This document shows positions 8,319 to 16,072 of a DNA stretch of 64,000 nucleotides, in pieces. The position numbers and the translations under genes are program-made. The notes beneath the pieces are model-generated. The model worked only from the letters and a program-made list of their open reading frames with translations, did not search any database and was not told where the DNA came from. This DNA is from Thermoanaerobacter uzonensis DSM 18761 (GTDB taxonomy: Bacteria > Bacillota > Thermoanaerobacteria > Thermoanaerobacterales > Thermoanaerobacteraceae): positions 1 to 64,000 of the forward strand of contig NZ_FQUR01000015.1 of the NCBI RefSeq assembly GCF_900129115.1, in the 5' to 3' direction. Each line of letters starts with the position of its first letter. Position 1 is the stretch's first letter.

Positions 8319-9236
8319 ATGAGTAAAAAAGCATTAATAGGATTGATTGTTATAATCTTGATAATTAGTACCGTTATTGCATCCATTTTTCTTACAATGT
8401 CCCAAGAAAATAATAGTGTGCCATCGGCTTCAGACACAATAGGTGTTATAACAATTGAAGGAGTTATAGGGGAGACTACGAACATATTGGAGATTCCACA
8501 AGTTACAGGGGATCCAGTCGAGCAGATAAGAAAAGCTCAAGAGGATAACAGTGTAAAGGCAGTCGTTGTCAAGATAAACAGCCCTGGTGGTTCTGCAGCA
8601 AAATCTGTAGAAATATACACAGAGCTTAAAAGGTTAAAAGAAACAGGGAAAAAAGTGATAATTTCAATGGGGGATGCGGCTGCGTCAGGAGGATACATGG
8701 CAGCTTGTGGAGGAGACATAATAGTTGCAAATCCAGCTACAATAACTGGAAGCATTGGGGTTATAATGCAGTATACAAATTATGAAGGGCTTTACGACAA
8801 ATTGGGATTAAAAGAGATAACAATAAAAAGCGGACCTTACAAAGACATGGGTTCGCCTACAAGAGACTTAACTCCGGAAGAAAAGAAAATATTACAAGGA
8901 GTCATAGATGATACCTATGAACAGTTTGTAGAAATTGTATCTGAAGGGAGGAAAATGCCAGTAGAAAAAGTAAAAGAATTAGCAGATGGCAGGATATTTA
9001 CAGGAAGACAGGCAGTTAAAGCTGGTCTTGTGGATAAATTAGGGGATTTCTATGATGCTGTAGATATCGCTGCAAAAGAGGCTGGGATTAAAGGAAAACC
9101 TGTTTTGAAGTACTACACAGCCCCCAGCCCGTGGAGTATACTTTTTGGAAATACAGCACATAGTACTTTGCAAGAGAGAGGACTTCAAATATTAAGAGTT
9201 TTATTTATTGACAAGTGGCTTTTAAATTCAAAGTAG
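8319..9236 (+). CDS. sppA: Signal peptide peptidase SppA (S49 family)
   Basis: A membrane-bound serine protease that clears remnant signal peptides after secretion, and in Bacillus also helps resistance to membrane-active peptides. The 305-residue protein has one N-terminal membrane segment (about 8-28) and one S49 domain of the short Gram-positive type. The Ser/Lys dyad is visible: S123 in AAASGGYMA and K175 in SGPYKDMG, with the 52-residue spacing I recall from the Bacillus enzyme. A longer reading from 8250 overlaps the permease; the ATG at 8319 has GAGGGAGGAAG upstream. It ends just before a GC-containing hairpin. Confidence 0.93.
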   Translation: MSKKALIGLIVIILIISTVIASIFLTMSQENNSVPSASDTIGVITIEGVIGETTNILEIPQVTGDPVEQIRKAQEDNSVKAVVVKINSPGGSAAKSVEIYTELKRLKETGKKVIISMGDAAASGGYMAACGGDIIVANPATITGSIGVIMQYTNYEGLYDKLGLKEITIKSGPYKDMGSPTRDLTPEEKKILQGVIDDTYEQFVEIVSEGRKMPVEKVKELADGRIFTGRQAVKAGLVDKLGDFYDAVDIAAKEAGIKGKPVLKYYTAPSPWSILFGNTAHSTLQERGLQILRVLFIDKWLLNSK

Positions 9237-9241
9237 CTCAC

Positions 9242-9275
9242 AAAGGAACCGGACAAAGGGGACGGTTCCTTTTGT
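9242..9275 (+). terminator. Hairpin terminator after sppA, made of a short dispersed palindrome
   Basis: A 10-bp stem AAAGGAACCG (9242-9251) / CGGTTCCTTT (9263-9272) with an 11-base loop and TTT. The sequence from 9251 to 9279 matches a second short palindrome at 10243-10271 at 25 of 29 positions, so this terminator is built from a repeated unit. Confidence 0.7.
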
Positions 9276-9279
9276 CTGA
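9251..9279. repeat. Short GGACAAA...TTTTGTCTGA repeat, copy 1
   Basis: 29-base unit beginning GGACAAAGG and ending CCTTTTGTCTGA, paired with 10243-10271. The two copies bracket the superoxide dismutase gene and hairpin element copy C. Confidence 0.65.
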
Positions 9280-9280
9280 T

Positions 9281-9877
9281 TTAAAAAGAGTGCATTTCTA
9301 TCCAAGAGGTAACCCTTCTATTTACTTCCTCCCATTTTATATTATTCATAAAGGCCTCTATATAGCTTTTTTTATCAGTGCCGTAATCTATAAAATAGGC
9401 ATGTTCGTAAGTGTCAAGGACCAGAAGGGGAATCGCTCTTGATACTATGCCGTGGTTGTGGAAGTCCTGAAGGTAGTTGTGAAGCTTTAAATCTATAGGG
9501 TCAAAGCAAAGGACAGTCCACCCTCGGGAAGCCATTCCACAGGCTATGAAGTCCTGTCGCCAGCTTTCAAAAGAGCCAAAATCAAGAGCAATCATTGAGG
9601 CTATTATGCCATCAGGTATGCCACCTGCTCCACCTAAGTTTTCAAAATATAACTCGTGAAGTTTTACTCCATCTAAATTGTAAGTCTCTTCTAGTTTAAG
9701 TTCTCTATATTCGCTATAGCTGGCATTTGCCTTTGAACGGTCAACTGTTTTTAATTTTTCGCGTATTTCGTTTGTCTTTTCTACATATCCATTGTATAAC
9801 TTGTAGTGTTCTTCAAGAGTTCTTTGGGATATTCCTCTTAAAACTAGATTATATTTTTTTGCTACAAGCTTATCCAT
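9281..9877 (-). CDS. Superoxide dismutase, Fe/Mn family
   Basis: Converts superoxide to oxygen and hydrogen peroxide with Fe or Mn. At 198 residues it has the usual length, and the four metal ligands can be placed: H24 (TLEEHY), H74 (LHELYF), D155 and H159 (LDTYEHAYFIDYG). The sequence is divergent elsewhere: the usual HH pair of the first helix is H-Y, and the usual WN(H/N) motif region is altered (YFENLGG). The metal cannot be told from sequence. AAAGGAGG precedes the ATG. Such an enzyme in an anaerobe serves transient oxygen exposure. The gene is monocistronic and lies between two short palindromic repeats and next to element copy C. Confidence 0.87.
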   Translation of the reverse strand: MDKLVAKKYNLVLRGISQRTLEEHYKLYNGYVEKTNEIREKLKTVDRSKANASYSEYRELKLEETYNLDGVKLHELYFENLGGAGGIPDGIIASMIALDFGSFESWRQDFIACGMASRGWTVLCFDPIDLKLHNYLQDFHNHGIVSRAIPLLVLDTYEHAYFIDYGTDKKSYIEAFMNNIKWEEVNRRVTSWIEMHSF

Positions 9878-9950
9878 ATTATGCCTCCTTTTGAATATCT
9901 AATTTTAGCATATGAAAAGATGTATAATTAGTGCATAAAAAAATTTATAC

Positions 9951-10200
9951 CAGACTGTTGGCAAAATAAAGAAGTGGCATTTTGTGTGTAAATGCGACTT
10001 GTTGTCAAAGCGGTAACTAAACTTGGTGAACTTGAGGAGCAAAGGCGGGGCGAGCAAAGCAAGCGGCCACCTGAGCCTGAAAGGCGAATTGGCCGGTACC
10101 CCGCCTGAGCCCGAAAAGTGAGCCTTAGTTTAGTCGCTTTGCAACTCCGGAGCATTAACACAAAATGCCACTTAAATATGAAGGACTTTGTCAACAAATT
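9951..10200 (-). repeat. Hairpin-type dispersed element, copy C (inverted orientation, diverged)
   Basis: About 250 bp with the same plan as the copies at 24845 and 35741 but in reverse: it begins CAGACTGTTGGCAAA (the complement of the usual right end) and ends CTTTGTCAACAA (the complement of the usual left end). Inside is a perfect 16-bp inverted repeat, AAGTGGCATTTTGTGT (9972-9987) and its complement (10158-10173), then a weaker arm (AAGCGGTAACTAAACT / AGTTTAGTCGCTTT) and a G+C-rich core. TTTATAC is found on both sides (9944-9950, 10202-10208), a possible short target duplication. Open readings inside it are incidental. With its flanks it fills the 440-base gap between sod and the UPF0340 gene. 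Confidence 0.75.
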
Positions 10201-10242
10201 GTTTATACTATTTTAATTTATCGAGTAACTTTTGGTACAATC

Positions 10243-10271
10243 GGACAAAAGGAACCGTCCCTTTTGTCTGA
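10243..10271. repeat. Short GGACAAA...TTTTGTCTGA repeat, copy 2
   Basis: Partner of 9251-9279 (25 of 29 identical). It can form a 9-bp stem GACAAAAGG / CCTTTTGTC. It ends a few bases upstream of the extended -10 of the UPF0340 gene, so it could act as an upstream terminator or an operator-like structure. Confidence 0.65.
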
Positions 10272-10277
10272 AGTGTG

Positions 10278-10286
10278 TGGTATAAT
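10278..10286 (+). promoter_or_regulatory. Extended -10 promoter of the UPF0340 gene
   Basis: TGGTATAAT, a perfect extended -10, stands 32 bases before the ATG at 10318. No convincing -35 is seen. Confidence 0.6.
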
Positions 10287-10317
10287 GATAGTAAAGGGTA
10301 GTTTAGGAGGGATAGAA

Positions 10318-10872
10318 ATGGATTTAAAAGAGATTTCAAAGCAGTCAGAGGAGGTCATAGAGGAGTTACTTGACATAACGAATTTAAAGCCGGGGAGTCT
10401 TTTTGTCTTGGGTGGAAGTACAAGTGAAATATTGGGCAAGAAAGTGGGAACTGCAGGAAGTCTTGATGTGGCAAAAGCAGTGGTTGACCCAATTTTAGAG
10501 GCAATACGTAAAAGGGGTTTATACCTTGCAGTGCAGGGCTGTGAGCATATAAACAGGGCTCTTTTAGTAGAGGAAGAGGCAAAAGATAAGTACGGGCTTG
10601 AAGAAGTAAATGTCATTCCTCATGAACATGCAGGGGGGTCAATACAAACCTATGCTTATCAGCAGTTCAAGAATCCTGTAATGGTAGAAAATTTGAAGGG
10701 TTTGGGACATGCTGGGCTTGACATAGGACTTGTCCTGATTGGAATGCATTTGAGACCTGTGGTTGTACCTGTGAGATTGAGTCGGAATAAAATAGGTGAA
10801 GCTACAATTGTCGCAGCAAGGACAAGGCCTAAGATGGTAGGAGGAGAAAGGGCAAAATATAAAAAATTATAA
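10318..10872 (+). CDS. UPF0340 family protein (YwlG-like)
   Basis: A 184-residue soluble protein of the UPF0340/TIGR01440 family, conserved across Firmicutes with no established biochemical role. Family hallmarks are visible: LFVLGGSTSEILGK near residue 30, LAVQGCEHINRAL, the NVIPHEHAGGS motif, and GMHLRPVVVPVR near the end. Conserved Cys and His residues in those motifs hint at a catalytic or metal site. A longer reading begins at 10165 inside repeat copy C; the ATG at 10318 has TAGGAGGGA upstream and follows an extended -10 element. A strong hairpin follows the stop codon. Confidence 0.85.
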   Translation: MDLKEISKQSEEVIEELLDITNLKPGSLFVLGGSTSEILGKKVGTAGSLDVAKAVVDPILEAIRKRGLYLAVQGCEHINRALLVEEEAKDKYGLEEVNVIPHEHAGGSIQTYAYQQFKNPVMVENLKGLGHAGLDIGLVLIGMHLRPVVVPVRLSRNKIGEATIVAARTRPKMVGGERAKYKKL

Positions 10873-10900
10873 AAGGCACGGGAGGCCGTGCCTTAAGTTA
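10873..10900. terminator. Bidirectional Rho-independent terminator
   Basis: A 9-bp perfect stem AAGGCACGG (10873-10881) / CCGTGCCTT (10886-10894) with a 4-base loop, between the convergent UPF0340 and SLH genes. The T-tract is better on the minus strand (TTTTATAATTTTTT). Confidence 0.8.
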
Positions 10901-13009
10901 TTTATTCAATTGAAGATATCTTACTATTACAGCAGCAGCCTGGGCTCTTGTTAAAGGCTGTTGAGGTTCAAAGTATCCATCTGAACCATTCATTATTTTA
11001 AGACCTGATACTATAGCTATATATCCTATCATGTCTTTAGGTATTTTATCATTGTCTTTAAAGTTTATTATAAATATATCTGGGATATCGGCAATATAAC
11101 CAGCACCTAAACTTTTTACAAGCATTTTAGCTGCTTGTTGTCTTGTGACAATAGAATCAGGGCTTTTTTCTTTTTCTGTTATGATATTTTTATTTATTGC
11201 TATGGCATAGTAAGTATCATAATCATCTGAGTAACTTGGCATGGTGTAATAATAGTCAGGCTGTATTGCTTTAATGAGTATTTTTATAAAATCCTTTTGG
11301 AGGATATCTTTATTTGGATAAAATTTGTCTTCTTTTACATCAATTATTCCGTATTGTACCAAGAGATTTATATCTTTTTCTGCCCAATTCCCTTTGATAT
11401 CAGTAAAATTAATTTTAGATTGTTTTACTACGGGTTTTCCAGAGTAATCTATAATTTGGCCAGTTTTCGCATTTATATAGTTAAAAAAGTTTGATTGATA
11501 AACTAGTTGTATTGTTGGAGGTTGATCTGGAGATTTATAGTCAGAGTCAGGGATGTACATTAATGTAAATTCAGAGTTGTCAAACATTATTTTGTAAGCT
11601 TCCTCAAGGCTTATTGTATTTTCTGCAGCAGGCAATTTTACAGAAGTCCAATTTATAGAATATGAAACTATGTCACCTGTATATTGATTTACATTGACGT
11701 TTATATTATTGAAGGGACACAAAATTCCATTTGATATTTCTACATATCTGAATGGATATGATGGCCAATCAATCATTTTGTAGTTTTCTTCTTGATATGC
11801 TGTTTTGCTGAACTTTTCAGGTATTATTTTTTTAAGGTAATCTTCAGCGATTTTTCGCATCTGTTCTTTGGTGTAGGAAGGTTTTTTTCCTTGCACATTG
11901 TCCATATCGGGATTTCCTATTGAAAAAGAAATTAATTCACCTGTAACTGCATCAACAGAAGCATTTACATAGTAGTATTTATTGTCTTTAGTTAAACTCC
12001 AATTAAGACTCCATATAGGATTTGATTTTGCAGGGGGATAATTATTGTTACTATATAAGTTTACACTGCTTAATTTATAATCGCTTATTGAAAAAGGAAT
12101 GTTGTTTTTAACCACTTCAATAGCTTTGTCTTTTGATATGTATTTTTCAGAGGCTTCGATTGCTTTTTGCTCTTCTGGGGAGAATTTTTGTGAAGATTCT
12201 GCTCCTACATCTCCGCCACGACCACCGTACATTGGCATATAATAGTTATCACTTGTTTTTATTTCTCCTGTAATAGCATCAATTGGAGCATTTTGGTATA
12301 TACCATAGACTAAAATTGCTTGAGGTTCATCGCCATATACTTGGTCGTAGACTAAGTTGTATTGAAGTTTTAAACCTATTTTTTCTTTAAATATTTTTAT
12401 TGCTTCTTCCTTAGATATTGCGGCTTTAGGGTCAGGGAAGGTATAATTTCCCCAAGTTAATGAATAAGATGTTACTTTTAAAGTGTTTTTATTTACTGTG
12501 ACGTTTAAAGAATTATACGGGAAAGGTATATCATTTACTATTCTTTCAAAGGAAAAGTTATAGTCATAAGAATAGTCATTGTAACCATAGCTATTAATAA
12601 TTTGTTCTTTTGTTTCTTTAAATTTTTCAGGAGCAATTTTTTGTAAGAATTCAATTGCTACTTTTTTTGCTTCATCCTGTGTATATTTTGGAATTCTCGT
12701 CTGTTTTTGTAAAACAGGACTCCAACCATAATAGTTTGTAATCTCACCTGTATCAGCATCTATTGTGACGCTTATGTTTCCTTTTGAAGAAGAATTCCAA
12801 TTGAGAATCCATGATTTTGTATTACCATATTCATAGTAGTTAGAGCTAAAGTCATAGCCATTATCACTTATGTCTAATTTTGTTTTTGCTATTTCAATGG
12901 CCTGTTTTAAACTTATCTTAGTATCAGCTTGTGCCTGTACAGTGTTTGGTGTTACTATAAGTGTAAACAGGAAGACAAGGGCAATTGCGATGGAAATAAA
13001 TTTTTTCAT
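10898..13009 (-). CDS. Secreted YcdB/YcdC-repeat protein with C-terminal S-layer homology domains
   Basis: A 703-residue exported protein. It has a classic signal peptide (MKKFISIAIALVFLFTL, cleavage near VQA-QA), then four repeated units of about 125 residues (SLKQAIEIAK / SKEEAIKIFK / SKDKAIEVVK / SLEEAYKIMF, each with VDA- or VNVTVN-type strands and INAxTGEI) that match YcdB/YcdC-PepSY-like repeats, and C-terminal SLH modules (FTDIKGNWAEKDI; TRAQAAAVIVRYL) that should tie it to the S-layer or wall polymer. The substrate of the repeats is unknown. I chose the ATG at 13009 for its AAAGGAGGAGG. An ECF-type promoter lies 38 bases upstream of it. Confidence 0.82.
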   Translation of the reverse strand: MKKFISIAIALVFLFTLIVTPNTVQAQADTKISLKQAIEIAKTKLDISDNGYDFSSNYYEYGNTKSWILNWNSSSKGNISVTIDADTGEITNYYGWSPVLQKQTRIPKYTQDEAKKVAIEFLQKIAPEKFKETKEQIINSYGYNDYSYDYNFSFERIVNDIPFPYNSLNVTVNKNTLKVTSYSLTWGNYTFPDPKAAISKEEAIKIFKEKIGLKLQYNLVYDQVYGDEPQAILVYGIYQNAPIDAITGEIKTSDNYYMPMYGGRGGDVGAESSQKFSPEEQKAIEASEKYISKDKAIEVVKNNIPFSISDYKLSSVNLYSNNNYPPAKSNPIWSLNWSLTKDNKYYYVNASVDAVTGELISFSIGNPDMDNVQGKKPSYTKEQMRKIAEDYLKKIIPEKFSKTAYQEENYKMIDWPSYPFRYVEISNGILCPFNNINVNVNQYTGDIVSYSINWTSVKLPAAENTISLEEAYKIMFDNSEFTLMYIPDSDYKSPDQPPTIQLVYQSNFFNYINAKTGQIIDYSGKPVVKQSKINFTDIKGNWAEKDINLLVQYGIIDVKEDKFYPNKDILQKDFIKILIKAIQPDYYYTMPSYSDDYDTYYAIAINKNIITEKEKSPDSIVTRQQAAKMLVKSLGAGYIADIPDIFIINFKDNDKIPKDMIGYIAIVSGLKIMNGSDGYFEPQQPLTRAQAAAVIVRYLQLNK

Positions 13010-13046
13010 ACAAGAAACCTCCTCCTTTAGTTTTTTCATTTTATTA

Positions 13047-13072
13047 GACGTAAAAAAGATAAAAAAGTTCCC
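13047..13072 (-). promoter_or_regulatory. ECF sigma-type promoter (GGGAAC-N16-CGTC) of the SLH/YcdB gene
   Basis: On the minus strand GGGAAC (13072-13067), exactly 16 bases, then CGTC (13050-13047). The -35 and -10 elements and the T-rich spacer are almost the same as in the promoter at 23057-23081 in front of the ECF sigma gene, including CGTCTAA downstream. This suggests direct control by that sigma factor. Confidence 0.7.
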
Positions 13073-13087
13073 AGAAAAATAGAAAAA

Positions 13088-14011
13088 TCATCTTCCTCTT
13101 AAAATATTCCATATATTAGGGTCTTCTTGACCTAATCTCCACACGGCTATACCGGATAGTTTATAGCTGTCTACTAGAGATAATTTTGCAGAAAAACTTT
13201 TTGAATCTTCAAACCATACTGTGTGGATTTTTCCGTCCAGTACATAGGTGTAGGTGGATTCTTGAGCGGTTTGGTCGTATATTATAGTTACTCCTAAATT
13301 TTTTGCTAAGTCCACAGCTTGTTGGTATGTTAGAGTTCTTGGGTAATTTACGCCCTGTGTCCAATCATACCCATAAACAGCCATTCCCAGCCATATTTTT
13401 TGAAGTGGTATGACTGTTGTAGCGTAATTTAAAACATTTGTTACAAAACCTATAGAGGCGATGGGACCAGGTTGTGAAAAATGTTCATCATAGGCTAAAA
13501 TATATACTTCGTCGGCATATTGGGCGATAAAGGAATATTGAAAAGCGCCTGAAAAAGGATGCCTTGGATTGTCAGCCAGTTCTGCTGGGACAGAAATTGT
13601 GACAATTCTACCTATGGGTTTTAGGGTAATGTATAGGTCATGTATAAAAATGTTTAAGTTTTCCCTGTCTTCAGGAGGGACGAATTCAAAGTCTATATTG
13701 ACTCCTGGATAATTATTTGTCTCAGCTATATTTCGTATGTTTGAAATTAAATTATTTCTGAGAGCTGGTATTGAAAGTAAATCGTGTATTAGTTGAGACT
13801 TTTTAGGGTCTGAATAGTTGTGGATTATGGCATAAATAGGTAAATTGTTGTCAGAGGCAATTTTTTTGACGTCAGTGGAAGACATGTCAGCGAGAGTTCC
13901 ATCTTCTTTTACCCCGTACCAAAAAGGGATGAGGGTTGTTATATCCTTTGCATGGGCCTTCAAATCATCGATAGCACCGGGAGCTATATCAAAATACCAT
14001 TTGTTATCCAT
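13088..14011 (-). CDS. Glycoside hydrolase family 18 protein (YaaH/CotE-like)
   Basis: A 307-residue GH18 TIM-barrel protein. The catalytic signature is GVNIDFEF with E109 as proton donor and D107 as its partner; typical GH18 strands (YILAYDEH, WLGMAVYGYDW, GIAVWRLGQEDP) follow. Related spore proteins of Firmicutes act on peptidoglycan, often as cortex or coat enzymes. It has no signal peptide and no LysM repeats: the barrel begins almost at residue 1, like spore proteins made inside the mother cell. AGGTGTAATA precedes the ATG. It is monocistronic and divergent from the LiaF-like gene. Confidence 0.82.
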   Translation of the reverse strand: MDNKWYFDIAPGAIDDLKAHAKDITTLIPFWYGVKEDGTLADMSSTDVKKIASDNNLPIYAIIHNYSDPKKSQLIHDLLSIPALRNNLISNIRNIAETNNYPGVNIDFEFVPPEDRENLNIFIHDLYITLKPIGRIVTISVPAELADNPRHPFSGAFQYSFIAQYADEVYILAYDEHFSQPGPIASIGFVTNVLNYATTVIPLQKIWLGMAVYGYDWTQGVNYPRTLTYQQAVDLAKNLGVTIIYDQTAQESTYTYVLDGKIHTVWFEDSKSFSAKLSLVDSYKLSGIAVWRLGQEDPNIWNILRGR

Positions 14012-14053
14012 TATTACACCTCCAAAGTTATTTTTTATAAAAATTTTTTTATT

Positions 14054-14083
14054 TTGACTTTATACTTTCATAATATGTATAAT
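14054..14083 (+). promoter_or_regulatory. SigA-type promoter for the 14120 gene
   Basis: TTGACT (14054-14059), 18-base spacer, TATAAT (14078-14083); predicted start about 30 bases before the ATG at 14120. Confidence 0.7.
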
Positions 14084-14119
14084 GTTTTATAGAGTGAAAT
14101 AAAGGAGGCAACGATAAAA

Positions 14120-14401
14120 ATGAAAAAAAGAACGGGAATTTTAGCTAGTGCAGTTTCTCTTATATTTGTGGGAATTTTGTTAATTTTGTTGAACTTTAAT
14201 GTGTATGTGCCTTATTTTATTTATAAAATGGTATGGCCTGCCTTTTTTATTTTGCTAGGGTTGGAGTTAATATTTAGCAATAAACTCTATGGAGAAGAAA
14301 ATAGTAGCATTAATTTAGGAGTCATATTATTGGCGATTTTGATTTTAATTTTTACAAGCAAACTTTTTTATTTAGATCCTTTAAGTATCATCAATTTTTG
14401 A
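14120..14401 (+). CDS. Small membrane protein, LiaI/LiaF-type transmembrane region (DUF5668-like)
   Basis: A 93-residue membrane protein with three hydrophobic segments (about 8-28, 30-52, 64-83). The pattern 'GILLILLN... VWPAFFILLGLELIF' is that of the small DUF5668/LiaF transmembrane module. It lies 84 bases before a PspC-domain gene whose C-terminus repeats the same module, so both probably belong to one membrane-stress unit. RBS AAAGGAGG is clear. Confidence 0.65.
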   Translation: MKKRTGILASAVSLIFVGILLILLNFNVYVPYFIYKMVWPAFFILLGLELIFSNKLYGEENSSINLGVILLAILILIFTSKLFYLDPLSIINF

Positions 14402-14485
14402 CAGTTAAAGCAGTAAGGAAAGAAAAAATTTATCTGTAAAGCTGTAGAGATAGTAAATTTAATAAATTAGATTGGAGGACAAAAT

Positions 14486-14899
14486 ATGGGTAGAAAATTG
14501 TACAGGTCTAGGGAACAAAAAATGTTAGGAGGAGTTTGCGGGGGAATAGCGGAGTACTTTGATGTTGACGTGACTTTAGTAAGGCTTATTTGCCTTTTGG
14601 CTATATTTAGCGGTTTTGGATTGATTCCATATATCATTGCGTGGATAATAATACCAGAAAATCCTTATCAATTAAAAGGAAAAATTATAGATGAAGAGCC
14701 TAAAACCGGAGAGCAACAAGATAACGCAGTAGAAACAGAAGATAAAACCAACAAAGCAAATGAAATTTTAGGTTGGGTTTTAGTGATTTTGGGAGTATTG
14801 CTTTTATTAAATAGATTATTACCTTGGTTGAGTTTTAAAATTATTTGGCCGGTTTTGCTGATTATAATTGGTTTAGGGATTTTATTTAAAAAAACATAG
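14486..14899 (+). CDS. PspC domain membrane protein
   Basis: A 137-residue protein with an N-terminal PspC domain (KLYRSREQKMLGGVCGGIAEYF, then a membrane segment with IPYIIAWIIIPE) and a C-terminal pair of membrane segments (WVLVILGVLLLLNRLLP; IIWPVLLIIIGLGILF) like the neighbouring 93-residue protein. PspC proteins respond to membrane damage in other bacteria; in Firmicutes they often accompany LiaF-type proteins. The acidic linker (EEPKTGEQQDNAVETEDK) is probably cytoplasmic. TTGGAGGAC precedes the ATG. The gene ends in a strong terminator. Confidence 0.85.
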   Translation: MGRKLYRSREQKMLGGVCGGIAEYFDVDVTLVRLICLLAIFSGFGLIPYIIAWIIIPENPYQLKGKIIDEEPKTGEQQDNAVETEDKTNKANEILGWVLVILGVLLLLNRLLPWLSFKIIWPVLLIIIGLGILFKKT

Positions 14900-14924
14900 G
14901 GAGCATGTGCTCCCTAATCTTTTT
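14897..14924. terminator. Rho-independent terminator between convergent genes
   Basis: 9-bp perfect stem TAGGGAGCA (14897-14905) / TGCTCCCTA (14908-14916) with a very tight loop, then ATCTTTTT. The stop codon of the minus-strand deacetylase overlaps it. Confidence 0.75.
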
Positions 14925-16002
14925 GCTGTTCTTGGTTGCTATTTGCTATATTATTATTTTTTTCATAATTTAAAAGCTCTGATACAGTTACAAAACTATA
15001 ACCTTCAGATTTTAGTTTTTCTATTATTAAAGGAAGTGCAGCTAAAGTATTAATTTTTCCTTCATGCATGAGAATTACTGAACCGTTTTTTGTGTGACTT
15101 ATCACCCGATTGACTACACTTTCTACTGCTGGGTTTCGCCAGTCATCTGGATCTACATTCCATAAAACAACATGAAGTCCCAATGCATCTGATATTTCTA
15201 AAAGAGTTTTGTTAAAAGCTCCATAAGGAGGTCTAAAGAGTGTAGGTTTTATTCCTGTAGATTCAACGACAATTTTTTGTGTTTTGTAAAGTTCCTCTAC
15301 CATTTGCTCTGGCTTCATTTTCGACATATTAAAGTGGCTGTAGGAATGTAGTCCAATTTCATTGCCATTTTCAAAAATATATTTTAAAAGGTCAGGATGT
15401 TTTTGAGCATTTTTGCCAATGACAAAAAATGTAGCTTTTACTTCCATGCTTTTTAATATATCAACATATTTCTCTGTATATTCTGGTATCGGTCCGTCAT
15501 CAAAGGTAAGAGCGACTACTTTACCTGCACTTTTGTTATAACCAAAAACTCTTTTATTAAAAGGGATAGGAGGCCCAAAGAGTTTTTCTATCTCGGATTT
15601 ATTGAGCAATTTGAATATGAAAGTACTTATGCCATAATCTTTATCTAAATTATCAATTTGAGGAGAGATATTTTCCTCATGTGGCCCATTTGTAGTATCA
15701 CTTACTTTAGTGTCTTTTGTAGTATTAGGGTTTACAGAATTTTGGTTTGAAGAAGTTTGTTTAGAATTATTTTTTTCCTGATTTTTGGTAGTATTAGGTT
15801 GTTGTTGCAGTGGGGAGGAACTTTTTTCTTTGTCAGATGGTGTGTTCCAAATTTTTGTGGTAGAATTTACTTGTACATATCTATCCTCAAACATATATTT
15901 ATAGGCAAAAGCTGCTGAACCAATGAGGACTAACATTAAAAACACAATTATAAGTGTATAAATTATACTTCTATTTTTTTGGCGGAGTCTTCTTGGGGCC
16001 AT
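14914..16002 (-). CDS. Membrane-anchored polysaccharide deacetylase (NodB family, carbohydrate esterase 4)
   Basis: Predicted to remove N-acetyl groups from wall glycans. The 362-residue product has an N-terminal membrane segment (about 13-36), a long Asn/Gln/Thr-rich linker (about 60-115) and a C-terminal NodB domain. All CE4 motifs are present: LTFDDGP (metal Asp pair), HSYSH, RPPYGAFN, the NVDPDDW loop and LMHE. A longer TTG reading (16026) exists; the ATG at 16002 has AGGGAG upstream. The 5' region holds a perfect 20-bp palindrome (16073-16092) and an ECF-type promoter (16153-16178), so it is likely part of an envelope-stress response. Confidence 0.88.
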   Translation of the reverse strand: MAPRRLRQKNRSIIYTLIIVFLMLVLIGSAAFAYKYMFEDRYVQVNSTTKIWNTPSDKEKSSSPLQQQPNTTKNQEKNNSKQTSSNQNSVNPNTTKDTKVSDTTNGPHEENISPQIDNLDKDYGISTFIFKLLNKSEIEKLFGPPIPFNKRVFGYNKSAGKVVALTFDDGPIPEYTEKYVDILKSMEVKATFFVIGKNAQKHPDLLKYIFENGNEIGLHSYSHFNMSKMKPEQMVEELYKTQKIVVESTGIKPTLFRPPYGAFNKTLLEISDALGLHVVLWNVDPDDWRNPAVESVVNRVISHTKNGSVILMHEGKINTLAALPLIIEKLKSEGYSFVTVSELLNYEKNNNIANSNQEQQKD

Positions 16003-16072
16003 ATAATCATCTCCCTGTTGCTTCAATTATACTATTTAAACTGTTATCAATTATTAATAATTAATTAATTTT

